A DNA stretch of 64,000 bases, taken from the NCBI GenBank assembly GCA_944380515.1, contig CALWHT010000058.1, positions 1 through 64,000 on the forward strand. Direction: 5' to 3'. Numbering within the stretch: the first letter of the stretch is position 1; the number at the start of each line of letters is the position of its first letter. A program made the position numbers and the translations under genes. This DNA comes from an uncultured Roseburia sp. Its GTDB lineage: Bacteria; Bacillota; Clostridia; Lachnospirales; Lachnospiraceae. Shown here in pieces: positions 52,714 through 62,600 of this stretch. The notes under the pieces are model-generated. The model worked only from the letters and a program-made list of their open reading frames with translations, was not told the DNA's origin and did no database searches.

Positions 52714-55072
52714 ATTAAAAGCCGGAGCATGGTTTCCGTTTTATAATGCATTTTATGAGTATCTTCAACTTGACGGGAATCTGATTTTATTTGAATCCAG
52801 AAGTGGGAATGCTTTGGAGGGGAATATACTGCGTATTTTAGAGGAACTTTCCAAAGAAGATTATGCAGGATTTAAAAAAGTACTTGCCGTCCGGAAAAAT
52901 GCCCGCACGGCAATCAGGGAAAAATTGCGGCGGTATCAGATAACAGGGGTTCGATGCGTAAAAACAGGAACCATTCGTTATTATTATTATCTGTCCAAGG
53001 CCGGCTGGCTGGTAAACGACACAAGTTTTCCCGGCCGGTTTATCAAAAAGGACGGCCAGGTTTATTTAAACACCTGGCACGGCACGCCTCTGAAAAAGAT
53101 GGGGCTTGATAATCAAAAAGAGCGTTACAGTATGGGAAATGTCATGAGAAATCTGGTACAGTCAGACTATCTGGTATTTCCCAATTCGTATATGGAAGAA
53201 AGAATGGCAGAGGCATACCAGCTTCGAAATCTATACCATGGGACGATTCTCAGAGAGGGCTATCCGCGGAATGATGTCTTTTTTCGAGCGGAAGAACGTG
53301 AAAAACTGCGCAGGGAACTGGGGTTCGGCGATAAACAGATAATCTTATATGTGCCCACCTTCCGCGGGAAGGTGGATGCCATAGATTCCGGGCGCCAGTG
53401 CCGGGAACTTGTGGAGCTTTTGGCACAGGTTGACAGAGGGCTGAAAGATCGTCAGAAAATGTATGTGAAGCTGCATCCTCTGATGAACGAGGGTATTGAT
53501 ACAGCTTCTTTTTGTCATATAGAAATGGCTCCTCCTGCGTATGATGTGAACGACCTGCTGAACGCGGCGGATGTTCTTGTGACAGATTATTCCAGCATTT
53601 TTTATGATTTTGCCAATACCGATCGCAAAATTATTTTGTTTGCCTATGATGAAGAGGCCTATTGTGCCGCAAGAGGGATTTACGAGCCGCTGGACAGCTA
53701 TCCTTTTCCGAAAGTGACAGATGTGGACGGACTTCTTGAGGCCCTGAATGACAACAGTCCGGAGGACAGAGCTGCTTTCCGGGCAAAATATGCCACCTAT
53801 GAGAGCGGCAAGGCGGCGGAACGCATTTGCAGCAGGGTATTTTTGGGACAGGCAGGATGCAGGGAGCATCAATTCTGTGGAAATGGCAGGGAAAACATTT
53901 TAATCTATGCCGGAGACCTGGAAAAAAACGGAATTACGACGGCACTTTTTACCATGTTATCGGGTTTGGATAAAACCAGATTTAATTATTATCTCTCATT
54001 TCGGAAATCCAGTCTTGAGAAAGCACCGGACAGACTTGGAAACATTCCGGAGCAATGCGGTCTGATTCCGCTTGCAAGTGAAATCAATATGGATGTCGGT
54101 CTGATGCTTGCGCAGTGGATTTATTTTCATCAGGGCCCGAAATACCGTTTTGTGAGAAAGAAGCTGGAAAAAAGTTATCGCAGGGAATGGAGAAAACATT
54201 TTGGGACAATTGAATTTCGTCATGTGGTACATTATAATGGTTATGAAAGATATGTGATATCTCTGCTTCAGTATTATCATGGCATCCGAACCATTTGGGT
54301 GCATAATGATATGCTTGGGGAGATAAAACAGAAAGGAAATCAGAATTTTTATCAGCTTCGTGACGCGTACCGCGCCTACGATCATGTCGTCGTGGTAAGT
54401 CAGGATATTTATCAGTCCACACAGTCAATCAGCCGAAGAACAGACAATATTCAGGTAATCGGGAACTGTCACGATTACAGACGTGTCAGAGAATTGGCGG
54501 ACAGCCCATTAAGGTTTGATTCCGACACGGAGACAAACGTATCGTTGGAGCGATTGGAACGGATATTAGAAGACGATTCTGAGAAATTTATCAATATCGG
54601 CAGATATTCTCCGGAAAAAGGACATCAAAGGCTCATACAGGCATTTGAAAAATATTGGACGGAGCATAAGTCGACATATTTAATTATTATTGGGGGCACG
54701 GGCGGTCTATATCAGCAGACAAAGATGTGGGCGGAGGAAAGTGCGGCAAAAACGCATATTATATTAATACGTTCCATGAAAAATCCGATGCCTGTTTTGA
54801 AAAAATGTCAGTTGTTTATTTTATCCTCCCTTTATGAGGGGCTGGGCCTGGTGATGCTTGAGGCGGATTCCTTGGGCATTCCGGTGGTTGCCTGTGATGT
54901 GGCCGGCCCCGCCGGATTTATGCGGAAATATGGAGGGACGCTTGTGGCGGACAGTATGGAAGGAATATATGAGGGAATGCTAAAATATTCCAGAGGAGAG
55001 GTAAGCTGTATCAATATAGATTATGCGAAACTGAATCAGGAAAATCTGCGAAAATGTGAAAATCTTTGGTAA
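52685..55072 (+). CDS. Fusion: CDP-glycerol glycerophosphotransferase + GT4 glycosyltransferase (copy 1)
   Basis: A 795-residue bifunctional protein. Residues about 20-390 are a Glyphos_transf domain with LNTWHGTPLKKMGL (His near 124), REGYPRNDVFF and VLVTDYSSIFYDFANTDRKI. After a short joint (ENILIYAGDLEKNGITTALF) the C-terminal 390 residues are a GT-B glycosyltransferase with FINIGRYSPEKGHQRLIQAF, LIIIGGTGGLYQQT, NPMPVLKKCQLFILSSLYEG and LGLVMLEADSLGIPVVA (GT4 E-x7-E). One chain could thus add a polyol phosphate and a sugar alternately. Its start lies inside tagD. The next gene is a paralogue with the same order of domains. Confidence 0.87.
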   Translation: MKLIKKAVNKLKAGAWFPFYNAFYEYLQLDGNLILFESRSGNALEGNILRILEELSKEDYAGFKKVLAVRKNARTAIREKLRRYQITGVRCVKTGTIRYYYYLSKAGWLVNDTSFPGRFIKKDGQVYLNTWHGTPLKKMGLDNQKERYSMGNVMRNLVQSDYLVFPNSYMEERMAEAYQLRNLYHGTILREGYPRNDVFFRAEEREKLRRELGFGDKQIILYVPTFRGKVDAIDSGRQCRELVELLAQVDRGLKDRQKMYVKLHPLMNEGIDTASFCHIEMAPPAYDVNDLLNAADVLVTDYSSIFYDFANTDRKIILFAYDEEAYCAARGIYEPLDSYPFPKVTDVDGLLEALNDNSPEDRAAFRAKYATYESGKAAERICSRVFLGQAGCREHQFCGNGRENILIYAGDLEKNGITTALFTMLSGLDKTRFNYYLSFRKSSLEKAPDRLGNIPEQCGLIPLASEINMDVGLMLAQWIYFHQGPKYRFVRKKLEKSYRREWRKHFGTIEFRHVVHYNGYERYVISLLQYYHGIRTIWVHNDMLGEIKQKGNQNFYQLRDAYRAYDHVVVVSQDIYQSTQSISRRTDNIQVIGNCHDYRRVRELADSPLRFDSDTETNVSLERLERILEDDSEKFINIGRYSPEKGHQRLIQAFEKYWTEHKSTYLIIIGGTGGLYQQTKMWAEESAAKTHIILIRSMKNPMPVLKKCQLFILSSLYEGLGLVMLEADSLGIPVVACDVAGPAGFMRKYGGTLVADSMEGIYEGMLKYSRGEVSCINIDYAKLNQENLRKCENLW

Positions 55073-55089
55073 GGGAGAGATGGAAAAAG

Positions 55090-57516
55090 TTGGCTGGGAA
55101 AAAGAGTGTTAAAGGGAAAATAAAAAGCCTGGGACGGAAATTTGTCACGCATGCAAAGCTGGGAAGGTATTACAGTGCCTATGACAAAAAAGCGCTGAAT
55201 CCCAAAATGATTTTGATAGAATCAAAAAACGGAGATGATTTGGCGGGGAATATGTTTGCAATCGCAAAGGAACTCTCAAAACCCGCGTATGCGGATTTTA
55301 TCGTGTTTCTTGCCGTCAGAAGGGAAAAAAGAAAATTTTTTGCCGATATACTGGGAAAAAATCAACTTAGACATATCCGGTTTGTCGATGTGGGAAGCGT
55401 TGCTTACTTTAAAATACTTGCCACTGCGAAATATTTGTTTTTGGATACTTCGTTTGCGAGGGAGTATGTGAAAAAGGAAGGGCAGATAATTGTCAATACA
55501 TGGCATGGAACCCCGTTAAAGCTGATGGGCAGGGATGTTGCGAATCGGGTCTATGCAATGGGCAATGTGCAGCGCAATCTGCAGATGGCAGATTTTCTGG
55601 TTTATCCGAACAGGCATATGAAGGATATTATGTTTCACGCGTACTGTCTGGATAATATCTACAACGGTACAATTCTCTGGAGCGGTTATCCGAGAAATGC
55701 GGTTTTCTTTGATAGAGAGCGTGGAGAGAAGATCCGGGGCGAGCTGGGATATGGAGATAAAACGGTCTATGTTTATATGCCTACCTGGAGAGGTACTCTT
55801 ACGCAGATGAAGTCTACGGTTCAGGTGGATGAGCTGGAATATCTTCTTGGGGAGTTGGACAGACAGCTTACGGATGATATGCTGGTGCTGGCTAAGCTTC
55901 ATCCTTTTGTCAAGGACGGCTTGGATTTGGAACGATTTAAGCATATCAGGAGTTTCCCTGCCGGGTATGATTCCTATGAGGTATTGAATGCGGCTGACGG
56001 ATTAGTCACGGATTATTCCAGTGTCTTTTATGATTATGTAAATACCCGCAAAAAAATTATTTTATGGGCGTATGATGAGAAGGTATATCTCGGGGAGAGA
56101 GGCGTCTATGAAGAATTGAAGACAATGCCCTTTCCGATTGTCAGAGGCGTAAAAGAACTGGCGGAAGAGATGCAAAAGCCGAAAGAATATGACGAGACGG
56201 CGTTTATGGAGCGGCTTGGATTCTGTGATAATCCGAAAGCGGCGGAATATGTATGCCGGCGGGTTTTATTCGGGGAAAAAACCTGTGAGGAGGAGAAACA
56301 AAAGCATAACGGCAAGGATAATGTACTGTTTTACGTATCCTCCCTTGCAAAGAACGGGATTACCACTTCCATAGAAAGTCTGCTGGAAAGTATGGATATT
56401 TCGGACAAGAACTATTTTGCGGTGTTTCGGGAAAAAATTCTCGCGCCGTATCCGCTGCGTGTGGGGATTCTGCCGAAAGAATTTTTTGTGTGGCCAATCA
56501 GTGCGGAACCGCGGTTGTCGCTGAAGGATATGTTTTTTCATTTTCTTTACTATAACCGGAATTGTAATACCGCTTGGGTAAAAAAGCATATTGATGCGTT
56601 TTATGAGAGAGAGAACAGAAGGCATTTTCCGGATCTGCATGTGGATTATGCAGTACATTTTACAGGGTATGAAAAGCATATCATTCATATGTTTGGCAGG
56701 CTGAAGGCGGAACGCAGTATTTTTGTCCATAATGATATGCTGCAGGAGCTTGCGACGAAGACAAACCAGCACAGGCTTACACTGGAGGAAGCATACAGCA
56801 GCTATGAGCATGTCGGCATTGTCTCGGAGGATTTAAGAGAGTCCACGGAGAAATTGGGAGCAAGAGAAGACAATCTTATTTTGGTTCCGAACTGTTTTCC
56901 ATATAGAACGGTGCAAAAAAAAGCGGAGCAGCCGATAGAATTCCAGTCCTATACGAAAATGAATGTGGAGCCTGAACAGTTTCTTGCAATGCTCGAGGGC
57001 GGGGGAACAAAGTTCATTAATATCGGACGGTTTTCCAGGGAAAAGGGCCATAAGATGCTGATTGAGGCATTTGATGAATATCATGAGGAACATCCGGATA
57101 CAAAGCTGATTATCATCGGCGGATATGGTAATCTTTATGAGGAAGTTGTAAAGCAGGCGAACGAGGCCAAATCCGGTGAGGATATTTATATTATAAGACA
57201 GATTGACAATCCGATGCCTATATTAAAAAAATGCAGCCTGTTCATTCTCAGCTCTCTTTATGAGGGATTTGGACTTGTTCTTTTGGAAGCCGATGCGCTT
57301 GGAATTCCCGTTGTTTCCACAGACATTGTCGGACCAAGCCGTTTTATGAGGGAACACGGCGGATATCTGGTTAAGCCGAATAAAAAGGGCATATTAAAAG
57401 CAATGGACGCATACAGTCACGGAAAAATAAAGTCAATCACCGTGGATTATGAAGCATATAACAGGAATGCAGTAAGTCAGTTTGAAAAAGTCATAGGAAA
57501 AGGGAAAGTGCAATGA
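55090..57516 (+). CDS. Fusion: CDP-glycerol glycerophosphotransferase + GT4 glycosyltransferase (copy 2)
   Basis: An 808-residue paralogue of the preceding protein, in the same domain order. The first half has VNTWHGTPLKLMGRDVANRV, WSGYPRNAVFF and GLVTDYSSVFYDYVNTRKKI. The second half has FINIGRFSREKGHKMLIEAF, LIIIGGYGNLYEE, NPMPILKKCSLFILSSLYEG and FGLVLLEADALGIPVVS. I take TTG 55090, with GGGAGAG about 10 bases upstream. A TTG at 55066 overlaps the previous gene but has no ribosome binding site. The two fusions are clearly related yet well diverged, so they probably have different acceptors or polyol donors. It ends with ATGA overlapping the next gene. Confidence 0.85.
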   Translation: MAGKKSVKGKIKSLGRKFVTHAKLGRYYSAYDKKALNPKMILIESKNGDDLAGNMFAIAKELSKPAYADFIVFLAVRREKRKFFADILGKNQLRHIRFVDVGSVAYFKILATAKYLFLDTSFAREYVKKEGQIIVNTWHGTPLKLMGRDVANRVYAMGNVQRNLQMADFLVYPNRHMKDIMFHAYCLDNIYNGTILWSGYPRNAVFFDRERGEKIRGELGYGDKTVYVYMPTWRGTLTQMKSTVQVDELEYLLGELDRQLTDDMLVLAKLHPFVKDGLDLERFKHIRSFPAGYDSYEVLNAADGLVTDYSSVFYDYVNTRKKIILWAYDEKVYLGERGVYEELKTMPFPIVRGVKELAEEMQKPKEYDETAFMERLGFCDNPKAAEYVCRRVLFGEKTCEEEKQKHNGKDNVLFYVSSLAKNGITTSIESLLESMDISDKNYFAVFREKILAPYPLRVGILPKEFFVWPISAEPRLSLKDMFFHFLYYNRNCNTAWVKKHIDAFYERENRRHFPDLHVDYAVHFTGYEKHIIHMFGRLKAERSIFVHNDMLQELATKTNQHRLTLEEAYSSYEHVGIVSEDLRESTEKLGAREDNLILVPNCFPYRTVQKKAEQPIEFQSYTKMNVEPEQFLAMLEGGGTKFINIGRFSREKGHKMLIEAFDEYHEEHPDTKLIIIGGYGNLYEEVVKQANEAKSGEDIYIIRQIDNPMPILKKCSLFILSSLYEGFGLVLLEADALGIPVVSTDIVGPSRFMREHGGYLVKPNKKGILKAMDAYSHGKIKSITVDYEAYNRNAVSQFEKVIGKGKVQ

Positions 57517-59624
57517 AAATAGGAATTATTACTTTCAGTAGCGCTCATAATTACGGAGCTGTGCTGCAGGCATGGTCGCTGCAGACGTATCTTGAAAAAG
57601 CCGGCCATCAGGTAGAGATCGTGAATCTTAGGCTGTGGGCGATTGATGATGTCTATGCGATGGCAAAGGGACGAAAGCTTGTGGCGAATGCGGCTGTTAA
57701 TAAGATGATAAACCGGGCAAGAATTGCAAAGAATTGTGTCTGTAATCTCCCAAAATTCAAAAAATATCTGGCATTTGAGCGCTTTATCAATCACAAACTG
57801 CATGTAACCAAAGTATACAGAAGCAGCAGAGAAGTAAAGGAAGATTTATCACTGAATTATGATGTCCTGATTGCCGGGAGCGACCAGATTTGGAACAGTT
57901 CTCTTACAAATCAACTGGAACCCGCGTATTTTTTGGACTTTGGGCCTTCGCAGGCAAAACGCATTTCCTATGCGGCAAGTATCGGGCGGAAAGAACTGCC
58001 GGAGCAGGAAAAAGAGTTGATAGCACATTATCTGGAAACGCTGGATTATATCTCCGTCAGGGAGGTGAATGCGCATAAAGCGATTGCTGCGCTTACCGAC
58101 AAAAAAGTGGAAATTGTGGCAGATCCCACATTTTTGCTTGAAAAGTCAGATTTTGATGCATTGAAAAAAGATTATCCGGTGAAGAAACCCTATATATATG
58201 TACACAATGTGCATTTGGTAAGGGAGGACAGCAGACTGAATGAAGTGGCTGAGAAGCTGTCCAGGGTAACTGGCCTCCCGATCGTTTCAAACCGGAAGGA
58301 AAAATATTTCAGTAATGAGGCAGAAAAATTTTTGACCGGTTCACCGGAAGAATTTATCGGTGTGATATCGGAGGCGGATTATGTAGTGACGAATTCGTTC
58401 CATGCCACGGTTTTTGCGATTATTTATCATAGGAATTTTATCACAATACCGCATATCTCAAATCCGGACCGCATGCAAAATCTTTTAAGGGAACTGGGAA
58501 TATCAAGCCATCTGATGAAATCACCGAGAGAAATTCCGGACAATCTGGAGGAATTGGAAATCAATTACGACCGGGTAGAAAGCAAAAAACGGGAGATGGC
58601 GGAGCACTCGGAGGCATTTTTGCGGGAGGCACTGCAGGGAGCGAAGGTGCCGGGAAAGACACTGGAATTTCACGGTTCAGATGTCGGGAAGGGCAGTATG
58701 CCGTTCCCACCGGTGGTGAAAGACAGTTTTTTGGCGGCGGCAAAAGCAAAGCATGTTTATAAAGCAGATGCGGCGGCGGACATGCTGATTCCTCTGGCGG
58801 AGAAAGTAATAAAAAATGGTGGAAAATGTGCTTTTCCGGTGTATAATCAAAGTAGAGGGAGCGAGTATATACTTACGGAGGATATCAGTGATTTCAGCCG
58901 GTCTGCGCTGCCGGAGCTGTTTGAGGCTGAAATCGGAGATATTTACAGGCAGATCAAAGAGCTGCTTGAAAAAGGGGAGACGGTGCTGTTTATCGGATCA
59001 GCCTGCCGTTTGAACGCTCTTGGAACATATGTCGGTAATACACAGGGCGATTTAATCCGGGTGGAGTCAGTCTGTCATGGATGCTGTGGAAACGATATTT
59101 ACAGGGCATATACGGAGCATCTGGAGGAAAGTTATCAGTCGAAGCTGGCGAATGTGGAATTGGCGAACAGGTTTCGTCGTCCGGATGAGGAGTTTGCGGT
59201 CTATACTTTTGAGTCAGGTGCGGTTAAAGTTGAGAGTACGCTGACGGAAGATCTTTGTTTTGCTGTCAATCATAATTATATACAGGAATTTCCCTGCTAT
59301 TTCTGCCGTATGAGGGGAGGCTTCCATAAAGATGCGGATATTGTGATTGGTTCCGCACAAGAGTATGCAGGGGACGAGGCGGATACAAAGGCCGTGAAGT
59401 TTTGCACACAGCATGAAAGTCAGGTGGTACGACTGGCAACCGAAAAGGGAAAGCGGTTGTGGGAGCAATTAAAAAACGAATATACAAGGTGTGAGCTCAG
59501 AGACGGAGAGTGGCAGCTTCGTCAGATAGATATGAGCCCAAAGAGAAATGCGGCTATGCTAATGCTTCGAAAAGGCGAAGCCGTGTATGAAGTATTAAAC
59601 GATTTTTGTAAAGCAAAGAAATAG
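57513..59624 (+). CDS. Fusion: polysaccharide pyruvyltransferase + FrhB-like (F420 hydrogenase beta) domain
   Basis: A 703-residue protein. Residues about 1-370 are a polysaccharide pyruvyltransferase: ITFSSAHNYGAVLQAWSLQT, AGSDQIWNSSLTNQLEPAYF, ISVREVNAHKAIAAL, DPTFLLEK and TNSFHATVFAIIYHRNFITI. It would add a ketal-linked pyruvate to a sugar of the polymer. Residues about 410-640 match the FrhB/FdhB C-terminal domain: FIGSACRLNALGTYVGN, SVCHGCCGNDIYRAY and FPCYFCRMRGGFHKDADIVI-GSAQEY. The 4Fe-4S ferredoxin segment that normally precedes it is missing. Such domains often sit beside pyruvyltransferases as separate genes; here they are one chain. The redox partner is unknown. Confidence 0.85.
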   Translation: MKIGIITFSSAHNYGAVLQAWSLQTYLEKAGHQVEIVNLRLWAIDDVYAMAKGRKLVANAAVNKMINRARIAKNCVCNLPKFKKYLAFERFINHKLHVTKVYRSSREVKEDLSLNYDVLIAGSDQIWNSSLTNQLEPAYFLDFGPSQAKRISYAASIGRKELPEQEKELIAHYLETLDYISVREVNAHKAIAALTDKKVEIVADPTFLLEKSDFDALKKDYPVKKPYIYVHNVHLVREDSRLNEVAEKLSRVTGLPIVSNRKEKYFSNEAEKFLTGSPEEFIGVISEADYVVTNSFHATVFAIIYHRNFITIPHISNPDRMQNLLRELGISSHLMKSPREIPDNLEELEINYDRVESKKREMAEHSEAFLREALQGAKVPGKTLEFHGSDVGKGSMPFPPVVKDSFLAAAKAKHVYKADAAADMLIPLAEKVIKNGGKCAFPVYNQSRGSEYILTEDISDFSRSALPELFEAEIGDIYRQIKELLEKGETVLFIGSACRLNALGTYVGNTQGDLIRVESVCHGCCGNDIYRAYTEHLEESYQSKLANVELANRFRRPDEEFAVYTFESGAVKVESTLTEDLCFAVNHNYIQEFPCYFCRMRGGFHKDADIVIGSAQEYAGDEADTKAVKFCTQHESQVVRLATEKGKRLWEQLKNEYTRCELRDGEWQLRQIDMSPKRNAAMLMLRKGEAVYEVLNDFCKAKK

Positions 59625-59635
59625 GAGGGAGAGAA

Positions 59636-62600
59636 ATGAAAAGATTAGCGGTATTTGCATTGTGTGCAATGCTCGTCGGTACGTCCGGGACGCCAGGTGT
59701 ATATGCGGCCGGGCAGGCAGAGCAGCCTGCAGCGGAAGCAGAGCTTGCGACGGAAACGGAACTTACGGAGGAAACAGAAGGGACAGAGCAGGCAGCGGAG
59801 GACGTGACGGGAACGGAGGAGCCGGAGAGCACAGAAGCTGTGGAGGAAACAGAAGAAGTAGAGTCAGAAACGGAACTTCCGACGGAAACAGAAAAAGTGG
59901 AGTCAGAAACAGAGCTTCCGGCGGAAACAGAACTTACGGAGGAAACGGAAGGGACAGAGCAGGCAACGGAGAATAAACTGAAAAAAGACACGAAAGTAAA
60001 AGGGGCAGGCCTGCAGGCCAAAACGGTTACTGCTGTCAGCGGGTGTACGGCGGCGGAACTGCAGGAGCTGCTGGACGAGAATAAGGATGGTGAATATCAA
60101 TTGACAGTCATCATTCCGGCAGGAACCTACAATCTTACGAAATCATTGTATGTCTATGCGAATACGACGATTCAGGCGGACGCAAATGCAAAGCTGGTGA
60201 AACAATCAGGTTATGGGGCAATGATAGAGGCCAAGCTGGTAGCGGACGACGGTGGGTACGACGGCAACCATGATATTACCATCGACGGCGGTATCTGGGA
60301 CAGTACGCCAACCATGAACCAGGAGACAGGAACGGAGACATTCCGTTTTATACACTGCAATAATATCACAGTAAAAAATGCCACGCTCTGCAATGTGCCG
60401 GAGGGAAGCCATCTGATTGTTTTTGCGGGCGTGCAGAATGCCACGGTTACAAATTGTACTTTCTATGGCTACAATAACTGGAAAAATGCAGAAGATCCCA
60501 AAGAAGCGATACAGCTTGATGTGGTGCACAGTGAAGTTCAGGTGCCGACGCAGCAGGATGTGAAATGGGATGACTTGCCGTGTGACAATATCACAATTTC
60601 CGGCTGTAACTTTTATGAGTTTTCGCGCGGGATCGGAAGCCATACGGCAGTGGCGGGGCGTCTTCATTCCAATGTGACGATTACGGGAAATACATTTCGG
60701 GATCTCTCAGAGTCTGCGGTCAGACTTTACAATTATAAGGATTCTGTTGTGAGTGGCAATACGATTCAGAATGTGGTAGAGGGAATTCTGGTTTACAATT
60801 ATATCGCGGGGGCGGATGAAAACTCCTATTTTACTCCGCTGGATGGAAATATCGGGACATTGCCCACGGATTACAATGTTCAGATCAGGAATAATGTGGT
60901 GCAGAACATCAGTGATGCAAGCGGCGTATGGGGGGACGGAATCCGTGTGATTGGCGGGCCGGACCGGCCGTTGTACGGTGTGGACATTACCGGAAATTCC
61001 ATAAGCAGCACGAGCCGTTACGGTATTTTTGCGACCACGGCGCCGGATTTAACTGTCAACGGGAACAATCAGATCACGGGAACCGCTTCAGACGCCATTC
61101 TGTTGACGGAGGGCACGGACAATGCGCAGATTTCCGGAAATAACATATCAGCCGGTGAGGCGGGAATTGCCGCCAACAATTCGGATGGTTTATCCGCGTG
61201 GGGCAACACCATAACTGCAAATGAACATGGAATTTCCCTGCTTGATTCGGAAAATGTGGCAATCGGACAGGCTTCGGCGGGCAATACGATTACGGCAGGT
61301 GAGAATGGCATAGCCCTGTCACGCCAGGGGAACGGTTCGGGCTGCACGGCCGGGAGTGTATTATATAACAATATCCAGTCTGCCGGAGAGAACGGTATCT
61401 TTGTGTATAAATCAGCGAAGGTAACTGTAGAGGGAAATACAATCGCAGCGGCAGGTGAAAACGGCATATTGGCAAGCACCGACTGTACGGAGGTGAAGAT
61501 TGCGTCTAATCAGGTGAATACCGCAAAGAAGAATGGAATTTCTGTGACGAGCCAAAGCAAGTATGCGGAAGTCACCGGAAACACGGTTTTGGGCTATGGA
61601 ACGGGAAATGTCAGTGGGAACCGTTATGGGATTATGATTTTAAAATCCGGAGGCAGTTCGTCCGTAAATACAAAAGTGCAGGGTAACAGTGTGACGGGAA
61701 CAGGCAAAAAGACGGGACGCAACGGAATACATATCAATGGCTCCGCGTACACAACTGTATCGGGAAATACAGTGAATAAAGCAGACGGTGCGGGAATTTA
61801 TGTGTATCAGTCCAAGAACTGTAAGGTCGGAGTCGGAAGCAAAGATTATAATACCATTCAGTCACCGAAAGAGGCCGGAATTCATGTGACGGCAACCTGT
61901 GATGGAACCACGGTGAATTACAATAAGATTTCCAGTGCAAAGGGAGACGGAATCGCTGTATATAAATCCAAAAAAGTTACCGTAAACAGGAATAGCGTGT
62001 CGGCAAGTAAAAACGGAATTTATGTGACAACCAGCAGTACTTCTTCCAAGATTACAAATAATACCGTAAATTCCGCGGGAAAGAATGGAATCCAGTTGTC
62101 CGGAAAAAGTAAAGCTTCCACGATAAGCGGAAATACGATTAAGAAATATTCCACTGCGATATCGAATGGATCCGGAATCTATGTATACCAGGCGGGCGGG
62201 AACAGTGCCAAAGCAACGACAAAGGTTTCCAAAAACAAAATTACGGGCACAGGAAAGAGCAAAAAGAAACATGGCATCAGGGTGAGCACTGCGGCGTACA
62301 CAAAGGTTGAGTCAAATACGGTTAACACCCCTGCCGGTGCAGGAATTTATGTGTATAAGTCAAAGAATTGCACAATTAACAAAAATAAGATTACAAAAGC
62401 AAAGGCGCAGGGAATTTATGTGACGACTGCATGCGATAAGGTCAAAATCACATCGAATACCGTCAGCAAAGCTGCAAGCTCGGGCATTGCCACTTATAAA
62501 GCTCCCAAAGCTACGATTTCCTCCAATAAGGTAACGGCATTAAAAAAGCAAAAGGGAATTTGGGTGAGTACCTCCAACAGTACGCAGATAAAGTCCAATA

